From Chitinophaga vietnamensis (GTDB taxonomy: Bacteria; Bacteroidota; Bacteroidia; Chitinophagales; Chitinophagaceae): a stretch of 64,000 bases of DNA. Every line of letters starts with the position of its first letter. The stretch's first letter is position 1. Location of the stretch: assembly GCF_902167635.1 (NCBI RefSeq), contig NZ_CABHMS010000008.1, positions 1 through 64,000 on the forward strand. The letters are read 5' to 3'. The translations under genes were made by a program, and so were the position numbers. The notes under the pieces were generated by a model. That model was not told the DNA's origin. It made no database searches and saw nothing but the letters and a program-made list of their open reading frames with translations. Of the stretch, positions 1 to 7,168 are shown piece by piece.

Positions 1-102
1 TCGCGGGGCCCTTCTCTTTTATTTAAAAATAATGTTAAAACTCGCCCCCTGCTGTTACATATTCCCTCTTTCCACGTCTAACAGGTACTAATTAAATCAA
101 AA

Positions 103-108
103 AGGAGG
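103..108 (+). promoter_or_regulatory. Strong Shine-Dalgarno sequence
   Basis: AGGAGG lies 4 nt upstream of the ATG at 113. Most genes in this window lack such a site, as expected in Bacteroidota, so this one stands out and fixes the start codon. Confidence 0.6.
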
Positions 109-112
109 GACC

Positions 113-742
113 ATGAAAAAGCTGGGGTTAATAATGGCCGGTATAGCGCTGATGGCTGCTACGGCCTGTACAAGCACAAAAGTTACTTCATCCTGGAAGG
201 CCAATGATGCGCAACGTCTGGAAAAAGATAACCGCATTATGGTGATGGCGTTAGTGCCCGAAAAAGACCGCACCCTGCGCAGCCAGATGGAAAATTATAC
301 TGTTTCAGAACTACGCAGAAAAGGCTATAACGCCGTGTCTGCGCTACAGGAATATGGTCCGCAAGGATTTGGAAAGATGGGCGAAAAACAGGTGCTGAAC
401 CAAATGAAAGGTAGTAATGTCAACCAGGTGATGACCATCGTGATGCTCGATAAAGGCCGCGAACGCAGTTATGTACCGGGCTATGTTTATCAGCCGTATG
501 GCTACTGGGGCTTCTGGCCCTACTATTCCGCCTGGTATTCCAGGATGTATTCTCCAGGGTATTATACTGTTAACACCAAGTATCAGTGGGAAGGAAACCT
601 GTATGACCTGAACAGCGGACAGCTGCTGTATTCCGTACAATCACGGTCTTTTGACCCGCCTACCACCGAAAGAATGGCGGTGTTGTATGCACAACAGGTA
701 GTGAAAGATATGGCGCGACAGCAACTCCTGGCGCGTAATTAA
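113..742 (+). CDS. Outer-surface or periplasmic lipoprotein, DUF4136-like
   Basis: 209 aa. The N-terminus is a lipoprotein signal: a short basic stretch, a hydrophobic core, then a lipobox ending in Ala-Thr-Ala-Cys with the lipidated Cys at about residue 20. The mature part starts with a Thr/Ser-Lys-Val-Thr-Ser-Ser-Trp segment typical of DUF4136-type Bacteroidota lipoproteins. The middle (about 120-150) is very rich in Tyr, Trp and Pro. Unusually for this window, the start has a clear purine-rich Shine-Dalgarno sequence (AGGAGG at 103-108). It ends in a strong intrinsic terminator, so it is probably monocistronic. No enzymatic motif is seen and the function is unknown; the family assignment is tentative. 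Confidence 0.75.
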   Translation: MKKLGLIMAGIALMAATACTSTKVTSSWKANDAQRLEKDNRIMVMALVPEKDRTLRSQMENYTVSELRRKGYNAVSALQEYGPQGFGKMGEKQVLNQMKGSNVNQVMTIVMLDKGRERSYVPGYVYQPYGYWGFWPYYSAWYSRMYSPGYYTVNTKYQWEGNLYDLNSGQLLYSVQSRSFDPPTTERMAVLYAQQVVKDMARQQLLARN

Positions 743-745
743 CAA

Positions 746-773
746 AAGCGGAAAGTCTGACGGCTTTCCGCTT
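746..773 (+). terminator. Intrinsic terminator after the lipoprotein gene
   Basis: Perfect 10-bp stem AAGCGGAAAG / CTTTCCGCTT with an 8-nt loop, running into a T-tract up to 779. Confidence 0.85.
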
Positions 774-807
774 TTTTTTGTATGTTTAATCCCCTTTTAA
801 TCCGGCT

Positions 808-1350
808 ATGTTCGAAATACCCGTCAGTGAAACAATATACCTGAAGCAGCTGCAACCCCAGGATGCGCCGCTTGTATTCAAGCAGTTGGATGAATCCCGT
901 AAACACCTGCGCAAATTCCTGCCCTGGGTAGATTACAACACTAATGAAGAGCATTCCCTCCGGTTCATTCAACTGATGAAACGCAAAACAGAAGAACAGG
1001 AAGCCGTGGCATTCGGCATCTGGAGCAATCGTCAGTTTTGCGGCGTCATCGACCTGCATGAATGGGATCACCAGTTGCAGAAAGCCGAGATCGGCTACTG
1101 GATCGGTGAATCATTCCAGGGGCAAGGCATTGCCACCGCCGCCTGCAAAGCCTTGATCAATTTCGCTTTCAAGAAACTGCGGTTGAACAAAGTCGAGATC
1201 CGGTTCGTATTGCAAAATGAGCGCAGCGGGCAGATACCCATCAAGCTGGGATTCAGCAAGGAAGGCATTTTGCGGCACAGCGCCAAGCTGCACGGCCAGT
1301 ATGTGGATATGGTAGTAATGGGCGTATTACGGCAGGACTGGAAATACTAG
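808..1350 (+). CDS. GNAT acetyltransferase, RimJ/RimL type
   Basis: 180 aa. The family transfers an acetyl group from acetyl-CoA to an N-terminal or side-chain amine. The acetyl-CoA-binding segment reads I-G-Y-W-I-G-E-x-F-Q-G-Q-G-I-A (about 96-110), the Q/RxxGxG/A motif, followed by a helix and the N-E-R-S-G-Q-I-P-I-K-L-G-F motif near 137-149, typical of the ribosomal-protein N-acetyltransferase branch. The substrate cannot be read from the sequence. The gene converges on the permease gene: their stop codons overlap within the tetranucleotide CTAG at 1347-1350. Confidence 0.85.
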   Translation: MFEIPVSETIYLKQLQPQDAPLVFKQLDESRKHLRKFLPWVDYNTNEEHSLRFIQLMKRKTEEQEAVAFGIWSNRQFCGVIDLHEWDHQLQKAEIGYWIGESFQGQGIATAACKALINFAFKKLRLNKVEIRFVLQNERSGQIPIKLGFSKEGILRHSAKLHGQYVDMVVMGVLRQDWKY

Positions 1351-2813
1351 ACCTCCTGCGAACCCGCAGCCAGCTTGCGTACACGGCTGTTCTTCTTCCC
1401 ATAAGTGTAATAGACGATCATCCCGATACCCATCCATACAATCAATCTCACCCAGGTATCCCATGGCAGAAATACCATCATGCACACGCAGCACAATATC
1501 CCCATGATCGGTACAAACGGCACCCATGGCGTTTTGAAGGCACGTGGCGCATCGGGCATAGAGTAGCGCATCATCCATACGCCGGCGCATACGATCACGA
1601 AAGCGAGCAAGGTACCGATGCTGGTCATCTCCCCTACTACTTTTAAAGGCACCAGCGCCGCAAAAAGGCTGATGAAGACGCAGAACAGGATGTTGGATTT
1701 CCATGGCGTGCGGAAACGGGGATGTATATCCGAAAATACTTTTGGCAGCAGGCCATCTTTCGACATGGCGTAGAACACGCGCGACTGCCCCAGGAGGTCC
1801 ACCAGTATCACCGACGTATAGCCGATGATGATAGCCAGCACAATGATCTGCCCGAGCCATTTGTAGGGCGTGTGCGAGATGGCGATGGCCACCGGCGCGC
1901 CACTGTCTTTGAATTCAGTATAAGGAGCGAGGCCCGTCATCACATGGGAGAAGAGGATGAACAGTACGGTGCAGATGGCGAGAGAGCCAAGGATGCCGAT
2001 GGGCATGTTGCGCCGCGGGTTTTTGGTTTCCTGTGCGGCGGTGCTCACAATGTCGAATCCGAGGAATACAAAGAACACTACGCCGGCGCCACGAAGTACG
2101 CCGGAGAGGCCAAATTCGCCCAGGGCGCCGGTATTGGCGGGAATATACGGATGATGGTTGGCCGGCTGCATATACTGCCAGCCCAGTGCGATGAAAAGCA
2201 ATACCACGCCCACTTTCAGCGATACTACTACTGCATTCCAGATGGCGGAGCCTTTGGTGCCCCGCATCAATATGATCGACATGAGCACTACCACCAATGC
2301 TGCGGGTAAATTGATAATGCCGTGCAACTGCTCGCCAGTGGCCAGTTTGAAGGTTTCAAATGGAGAATGCAGCCAGCGTTCCGGCAGGTAAATATTGTAG
2401 TAGTTCAGGAACTTCACGAGGTAGTTAGACCAGCTGATAGACACGGTGGCTGCGCCCACAGAAAATTCCAGTACAAGATCCCAGCCGATGATCCAGGCGA
2501 AAAGCTCGCCCATAGTGGTATAGGCATAGGTGTAGGCGCTGCCTGCGATCGGGATCATGGAAGCAAATTCGGCGTAACACAAGCCTGCAAAGGCACAGCC
2601 GATGGCCGCTACGATGAACGACAAGGTCACTGCCGGTCCGGCATTGTTGGCGGCGGCCATACCGGTGAGAGAGAACAGGCCCGCGCCAATGATCACACCC
2701 AGGCCGAGCATCACCAGCTGAAAGCCGCTGAGCGTGCGTTTCAGGGTATGGGTGTTTTCCTCGCCAGATTCGGCCAGCAGCCATTTGAGCGGCTTTTTGT
2801 AGTATTGCTTCAT
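1347..2813 (-). CDS. Amino-acid permease, APC superfamily (YfnA/cationic amino-acid transporter type)
   Basis: 488 aa polytopic inner-membrane protein with about 12 hydrophobic segments. The N-terminal cytoplasmic part is followed by the conserved first-helix signature G-x-G-x-I-I-G-A-G-L-F-S-L-T-G near 38-52, and then the G-P-A-V motif, both typical of APC permeases that import amino acids with protons. Length matches the family. A TAnnTTTG -7 box read leftward at 2848-2855 gives a leader of roughly 30 nt and supports the start at 2813. Substrate unknown; basic or broad-range amino acids are likely from the closest family type. Confidence 0.85.
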   Translation of the reverse strand: MKQYYKKPLKWLLAESGEENTHTLKRTLSGFQLVMLGLGVIIGAGLFSLTGMAAANNAGPAVTLSFIVAAIGCAFAGLCYAEFASMIPIAGSAYTYAYTTMGELFAWIIGWDLVLEFSVGAATVSISWSNYLVKFLNYYNIYLPERWLHSPFETFKLATGEQLHGIINLPAALVVVLMSIILMRGTKGSAIWNAVVVSLKVGVVLLFIALGWQYMQPANHHPYIPANTGALGEFGLSGVLRGAGVVFFVFLGFDIVSTAAQETKNPRRNMPIGILGSLAICTVLFILFSHVMTGLAPYTEFKDSGAPVAIAISHTPYKWLGQIIVLAIIIGYTSVILVDLLGQSRVFYAMSKDGLLPKVFSDIHPRFRTPWKSNILFCVFISLFAALVPLKVVGEMTSIGTLLAFVIVCAGVWMMRYSMPDAPRAFKTPWVPFVPIMGILCCVCMMVFLPWDTWVRLIVWMGIGMIVYYTYGKKNSRVRKLAAGSQEV

Positions 2814-2847
2814 TATTACTCTACTGTTTTAGTGGACTAATTGGCCG

Positions 2848-2855
2848 CAAAGGTA
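2848..2855 (-). promoter_or_regulatory. -7 box for the permease gene
   Basis: TACCTTTG on the minus strand, matching the Bacteroidota TAnnTTTG box, 34 nt before the ATG at 2813. No clear -33 TTG was found at the usual distance. Confidence 0.5.
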
Positions 2856-2862
2856 GGATAAA

Positions 2863-2949
2863 AAATTTACGGATTTATGGATTTACGGATTTATGAATGT
2901 GAGGATTGATCAAATTCTCACATTCATAAATCCGTAAATCCGAAAATTA
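2863..2949. repeat. Octamer hairpin element A
   Basis: Left arm reads in 8-nt units from 2871 (GGATTTAT, GGATTTAC, GGATTTAT, GAATGTGA); the right arm is the inverse. Positions 2881-2903 and 2917-2939 are perfect 23-nt inverted repeats. Extending the stem outward by two pairs and inward by four gives about 29 bp with one G-T pair and a 5-nt loop. The element lies directly behind the stop codon of the TIM-barrel gene and upstream of the permease promoter. Confidence 0.8.
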
Positions 2950-2953
2950 TCGA

Positions 2954-3844
2954 TCAGATGTCGCAGATATGAACGCCTTGGCTGAGGGAGGCGATCTTGT
3001 CGGTATGTTTAGGGATGAACTCCTGTGCCACAAAGCCTTTGAAGCCGGTATCATAGATAGCGCGCATAATGGCCGGGTAGTACAGTTCCTGTGTTTCGTC
3101 GATTTCATTGCGGCCTGGTACGCCGCCGGTGTGGTAATGTGCGATGTATTCGTGGTGGTCGCGGATATTGCGGATCACATCTCCTTCCATGATCTGCATA
3201 TGATAGATATCGTATAGCAGTTTGAAGTTGGCGGAGCCGACGGATTTGCAGAGTTCCACGCCCCAGGCGGTGTGATCGCATTGATAGTCGTGGTGATCTA
3301 CTTTACTGTTCAGCAGTTCCATCACGAGGTTTACTTTTTTCTTTTCTGCGTAGCCGATGATGCGTTGCAGGCCTTTGGTGCAGTTTTCGATGCCTTGCTG
3401 ATCGGAGAGGCCGTTGCGGTTACCGGAGAAGCAGATCAGGTTGGTGAAGCCGGCTTTGGCCGTTTCATCGATATAGTGTTTGAAATAAGTTTCCAGTTTA
3501 TCGTGGTGGGCGGGATTGTTGAATCCGCGGGTGATGCCCCATTCCGGTCCGTTGCTGGCCACCATGGCGCAGATGAGGTCATTCTTTTTCAGAATATCAA
3601 AATCTTTAGGGTCCACCAGGTCGATGGAGGTGATACCGATCTTCTTGGCGGCCTTGCACAGGTCGTCCAGTGGTATCGGGTAGCACCAGGCGCAAACGGA
3701 GTGGTTGATCTTTCCTTTTAGTTTTTCATCGACGGCGGCATCGTGGGCGGATACCCGGCCGGCAAGGGAAGATAACGCGGTGGAAGCAACAGCCATTGTG
3801 GCTACTTTCTTGATCATATCGCGGCGCGAATTTTCGTGAGGCAT
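2954..3844 (-). CDS. Tat-exported TIM-barrel protein, hydroxypyruvate isomerase-like (sugar phosphate isomerase/epimerase family)
   Basis: 296 aa from the ATG at 3844 (another in-frame ATG lies at 3868). The 3844 start places a twin-arginine signal, S-R-R-D-M-I-K-K at residues 6-13, followed by an Ala-rich hydrophobic stretch ending near A-G-R-V-S-A, at a normal distance from the N-terminus. Export in a folded state to the periplasm is therefore likely. The body matches AP_endonuc_2-type TIM barrels: E-L-L-N-S near 178, L-L-Y-D-I-Y-H-M-Q near 208-216, a His-Tyr-His triad near 232-236, and a late F-V-A-Q-E-F. Glu, Asp, His and Glu metal ligands are present. The substrate is unknown; the isomerase name rests on similarity only. 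Confidence 0.8.
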   Translation of the reverse strand: MPHENSRRDMIKKVATMAVASTALSSLAGRVSAHDAAVDEKLKGKINHSVCAWCYPIPLDDLCKAAKKIGITSIDLVDPKDFDILKKNDLICAMVASNGPEWGITRGFNNPAHHDKLETYFKHYIDETAKAGFTNLICFSGNRNGLSDQQGIENCTKGLQRIIGYAEKKKVNLVMELLNSKVDHHDYQCDHTAWGVELCKSVGSANFKLLYDIYHMQIMEGDVIRNIRDHHEYIAHYHTGGVPGRNEIDETQELYYPAIMRAIYDTGFKGFVAQEFIPKHTDKIASLSQGVHICDI

Positions 3845-3892
3845 AAAAATCTTGGCTTTAAACGCCATGAATTTAGGTCAAAATCCGGGTAG

Positions 3893-3922
3893 TTGCAAGC
3901 TTGCGATAATGAATTAACTTTG
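3893..3922 (+). promoter_or_regulatory. Promoter of the small membrane protein gene
   Basis: TTG at 3893-3895, 19-nt spacer, then TAACTTTG at 3915-3922: a full match to the Bacteroidota -33/-7 consensus. It excludes a translation start at 3893 and points to the ATG at 3956. Confidence 0.65.
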
Positions 3923-3955
3923 GTAAGTTATTTGTTTAATTACCGAAAAGCGGAG

Positions 3956-4252
3956 ATGGAAATGGACAAAAAGCATATACCCAATTTATGGGTTTGCATA
4001 CTGATGGACCTCCTGGGTTGTGCCAGTTATGCAATCCCCTTGCTGGGCGAAGCCAGCGACGTGATATGGGCGCCGATATCTGCGTTTATCTTCTACCGTA
4101 TGTTTGGCGGTACCCTTGGTACTTTCGGCGGCTTCTTCAACTTCCTGGAAGAGCTGTTCCCGGGCACTGACTTCATCCCTACTTTCACAATTTCCTGGAT
4201 CATCAAGCGCATCATGGCTACAGAAGTGACACCGCCGGGTAAAACAGCTTAA
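3956..4252 (+). CDS. Small conserved membrane protein of unknown function
   Basis: 98 aa. The start ATG at 3956 is set by a good promoter just upstream (-7 box at 3915-3922); a second ATG follows at 3962. Two hydrophobic segments are visible: one at about 10-30 containing L-L-G-C-A-S-Y-A-I-P-L, and a second at about 38-56 rich in Phe and Gly (F-I-F-Y-R-M-F-G-G-T-L-G). A short acidic amphipathic stretch and an I-S-W-I-I-K-R segment follow. The product is probably an integral inner-membrane protein. No family was recognised. The gene stands alone between divergent and convergent neighbours. Confidence 0.65.
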   Translation: MEMDKKHIPNLWVCILMDLLGCASYAIPLLGEASDVIWAPISAFIFYRMFGGTLGTFGGFFNFLEELFPGTDFIPTFTISWIIKRIMATEVTPPGKTA

Positions 4253-4258
4253 GCGCTA

Positions 4259-7057
4259 TTACATATTAATGATGACAGCGCCCGCCGGCGAGGCTACTGC
4301 CGGCGCTTGTTGTGCCGTCGGGAATCTCCTTAAAAAATAAGTGAAGCTGATCATGAAATACTGCTTCAGCGTGTTTGTTCTCACATCTTCAATATAAGTA
4401 CTGTGCGCTGTTCTCATTACACTCACATACTGGCGGAGGATGTCAAAACACTGCAGCTTAACGAGGCCCTGTTCCTTTGACAGCAAGGTTTTGGCGATAC
4501 TGGCATTCCACAAGGTAGAAGTGAGGTTGTAACCCGCGGCACGTCCCCTGCTCATATTACAGGTAACATCGCTGGCGATGATGACACCTTTAGGCAACCT
4601 GAACTTGCCATCTACAATAACAGCATAATCAAAATAGTTGGTAGCAGGCGTAAGCGGCAAACTATAGCGGGTAGTGTTATAGCTTACATTCCCACTTAAT
4701 GCGAGATCCAGCCCGTCCAGCGCCACATAATTAATCCCGATATTTTGCGACAATTGCATATTGCTGCTATGGTTAAGCGTACCATTGATATAATTCACAT
4801 CCCGTACAAAATTCATTGAGGTGGTGGAATTGAGGTTAATGGTTTTTTTCGGCAGTTGCGTCAGTGAAAAAGGAATCAGGGGCACAGAGGTATTAACTGA
4901 TGCCAGCACACTGTAAGCGCCATTTACGTTTTCCGGCCTGCTTACCTGCACGCCGCTATCGAGGCGGGTAGCAGCAATGATCTTGTTGGATGAAAAAGTG
5001 GAGTTTAATGTTACGAATAAGTTGCTGCCCTTTTCTGCATTGAAGCGAGTGTACTGACCCCCGATCATGCTGGTAAATGAAGGCTTCAGATCAGGATTTC
5101 CGAGTTGAATATACAGCGGGTTGCTATGATCCGGAACGGGTTGCAACTGTTGCGCAGTGGGCTGTTGCGACATCCCGGAATAACTGAGCATCAGGCGTGT
5201 GCCTGGAGCCGGGGAGTAGTTGAAGTTCGCAGTTGGAGAGATGTTTATGGCACGTTGCTGTACAATGCTATCCTGGTGCGTTTTAAATGAGTAGATGTTA
5301 TTTTTCAAGTCATTGGCCACTACTCCCATCCCTACGGAATAATCATACTTCGTTTTCTGAGCACGAAAGGAAAGACTGGCATTCTGGTTGACAGTATTGC
5401 TGCCCAGGATATTGCTCAGCGTATCGTTCAGCGTGTTGTAGACCTGTTTTGCGTGATCGTAATCGTAGGCATATCGGGCATTACTACCATGGGTTGATGT
5501 GATAGTATAAGATGCTTGCAGGTAGTGATCTTTGAATATGGGCTCTGAATAGTTGATATAACCGCCTACGCTGTTGTTTTTGTTGCTGATATCATATTGC
5601 TGGTTGAAAATAGTAGTGGTAGGCGTGCTGCTGTTAAAAAAGCGCGTGGTAGACTTGTTAAAGTTCAGCTGGTCGCCATTTGTGTTGACCAGCATCAGCG
5701 TGGCGGCCAGCGACCGCCCTGGTTTTTTGAAGCGGTACATATAGGTCAGGCGGGTTTGCAGATTTTTCGTATGCCCGTCACCGTTATTGAGGGTATTGCC
5801 GGCATTGATGGTATCTTTATGTGCGTTCAGTGTATTATATCCGGAGATACTGTAGTTACTGTTGCTGGTAGAGGAGTAGATGGATTCCAGCATAAGTTTA
5901 CTACTTGCGCTCATATCATAATCCAGGCGCGCCGTCAGGCCCTGGCTGACATTGTGGGCGAGTGTCTGCGAGCCGGAGTTATTCAGGATGGAGCTGTCTT
6001 CCATAAAAGTTTGTTTGACAGATTGCTGGCTCATTTCATTCCGGGTATCGTTGCCGGTGTAGCTGACGTTCAGTCTCATTTTCTTATTGATCTCGCCGTT
6101 AATATTAAAGCCGCCTAAGCAGGTGCGATTGGCGCCGCTTCCGCCAGGGCTGAATATCGCGAATGAGCCGGTGCCGCCCTCCTGTCCCCGGCCATTTACG
6201 TTGTTACCGCCGCCTTGTACAGACACCTGCAAGGTTTGGTACCACAGGTTCAGGTTCATGTTGGCAGAGAAGCGGTCGTTGGTACCATATCCGCCGGAAA
6301 GGCTGCCAAACATACCTTTCAGCCGGTTCTTCTTCACCACAATGTTGATCACCTTCTCCCGCTTTCCATCATCTACCTTGGTAAACTCCGCTTCGTCGGA
6401 CTTTTTATCGATCACCTGTACTTTATCAACAATTTCGGTAGGCAGATTTTTGGTGGCGGCCTGTGGATCGTTGCCGAAGAAGGGCTTGCCGTTTACGAGC
6501 ACCCTGGATACTATCTGGCCATGTGCAGTAATGGTACCGGCGCGGTCTACCGCCACGCCCGGCAGTCTTTTGAGCAGGTCCTCCACCACGGCATTGGGGC
6601 GGGTTTTAAAGGAGCCGGCATTGTATTCTACCGTATCTTTCTTTACAACGATCGGTGGCCGTTCGTCCTGTATTTCCACGGTTTTGAGGTCTACGCCTTT
6701 GCGCAGCATGGCGATATCGCCCAAATCGATAAGGCGTTTGTCTTTATCAATGATGAGGGGTTTGTAGACGGATTTATAGCCCATAAAACTGAGGTAAAGG
6801 AGATAGTTACCATCCTCCAATCCACTGATCTCGAAGCGGCCCTGGTTGTCGCCCATGGCGATAGCGGCCACGGTAGAGTCTTTGACATGCAGTAATGCCA
6901 CGGTAGCAGCCGGAAGTATCTCTTTTGAGTTGTGATCGGTAAGCCGGCCGGTAATCTTTCCTTGTCCGTATACCTGGTAAGCAGGCAGCACAATGCCCAG
7001 GCATAATACTAACAGTACCAATTGTAATTTGTGAATGATGGATCGACTTTCTACCAT
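4259..7057 (-). CDS. Outer-membrane beta-barrel receptor, TonB-dependent-receptor-like (OMP_b-brl_3 type), copy 1
   Basis: 932 aa. A signal peptide (about 1-31) is followed by a carboxypeptidase-regulatory-like Ig fold (about 34-120) that begins G-K-I-T-G-R-L-T-D. Next comes a plug-like domain with L-L-K-R-L-P-G-V-A-V-D and V-N-G-K-P-F-F-G-N-D-P (about 160-200), then a long beta-barrel of alternating polar and aromatic strands. The family sits in the outer membrane and may take up or secrete peptides or other ligands. There is no SusD partner next to it, so it is not a normal SusCD glycan importer. It is a clear paralogue of the next gene, sharing whole blocks such as R-L-D-S-G-V-Q. Confidence 0.85.
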   Translation of the reverse strand: MVESRSIIHKLQLVLLVLCLGIVLPAYQVYGQGKITGRLTDHNSKEILPAATVALLHVKDSTVAAIAMGDNQGRFEISGLEDGNYLLYLSFMGYKSVYKPLIIDKDKRLIDLGDIAMLRKGVDLKTVEIQDERPPIVVKKDTVEYNAGSFKTRPNAVVEDLLKRLPGVAVDRAGTITAHGQIVSRVLVNGKPFFGNDPQAATKNLPTEIVDKVQVIDKKSDEAEFTKVDDGKREKVINIVVKKNRLKGMFGSLSGGYGTNDRFSANMNLNLWYQTLQVSVQGGGNNVNGRGQEGGTGSFAIFSPGGSGANRTCLGGFNINGEINKKMRLNVSYTGNDTRNEMSQQSVKQTFMEDSSILNNSGSQTLAHNVSQGLTARLDYDMSASSKLMLESIYSSTSNSNYSISGYNTLNAHKDTINAGNTLNNGDGHTKNLQTRLTYMYRFKKPGRSLAATLMLVNTNGDQLNFNKSTTRFFNSSTPTTTIFNQQYDISNKNNSVGGYINYSEPIFKDHYLQASYTITSTHGSNARYAYDYDHAKQVYNTLNDTLSNILGSNTVNQNASLSFRAQKTKYDYSVGMGVVANDLKNNIYSFKTHQDSIVQQRAINISPTANFNYSPAPGTRLMLSYSGMSQQPTAQQLQPVPDHSNPLYIQLGNPDLKPSFTSMIGGQYTRFNAEKGSNLFVTLNSTFSSNKIIAATRLDSGVQVSRPENVNGAYSVLASVNTSVPLIPFSLTQLPKKTINLNSTTSMNFVRDVNYINGTLNHSSNMQLSQNIGINYVALDGLDLALSGNVSYNTTRYSLPLTPATNYFDYAVIVDGKFRLPKGVIIASDVTCNMSRGRAAGYNLTSTLWNASIAKTLLSKEQGLVKLQCFDILRQYVSVMRTAHSTYIEDVRTNTLKQYFMISFTYFLRRFPTAQQAPAVASPAGAVIINM

Positions 7058-7112
7058 AATGGCCTAATAATAATAAAGAAACGTGTATAAATCAGGGCAT
7101 ACCGTATAAGCG

Positions 7113-7147
7113 GCAAGGCCCGCAGATACTGTCTCTGCGGGCCTTGC
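7113..7147 (-). other. Long GC-rich hairpin between the two barrel genes
   Basis: Perfect 14-bp stem (7113-7126 with 7134-7147, loop of 7 nt). On the minus strand it lies between the stop of the upstream barrel gene and the start of the downstream one. No U-tract follows, so it is more likely an mRNA-stability or partial-attenuation hairpin than a full terminator. Confidence 0.6.
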
Positions 7148-7168
7148 TGCTGATGCTGCGCGGTATGA

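Noticed and set aside
1722-2309. Open frames antisense to the amino-acid permease
   Set aside because: Permease frame and motifs are clear; the opposite frames are low-complexity, with many His, Gln and Glu.
2863-2949. Octamer elements as a CRISPR array or insertion-sequence ends
   Set aside because: There are no spacers of constant length and no cas genes, and no transposase or target duplication. The inverted arms are internal to a single hairpin.
3893-3955. Upstream extension of the small membrane protein
   Set aside because: The TTG at 3893 is the -33 element of a consensus promoter; the -7 box lies inside the extension.
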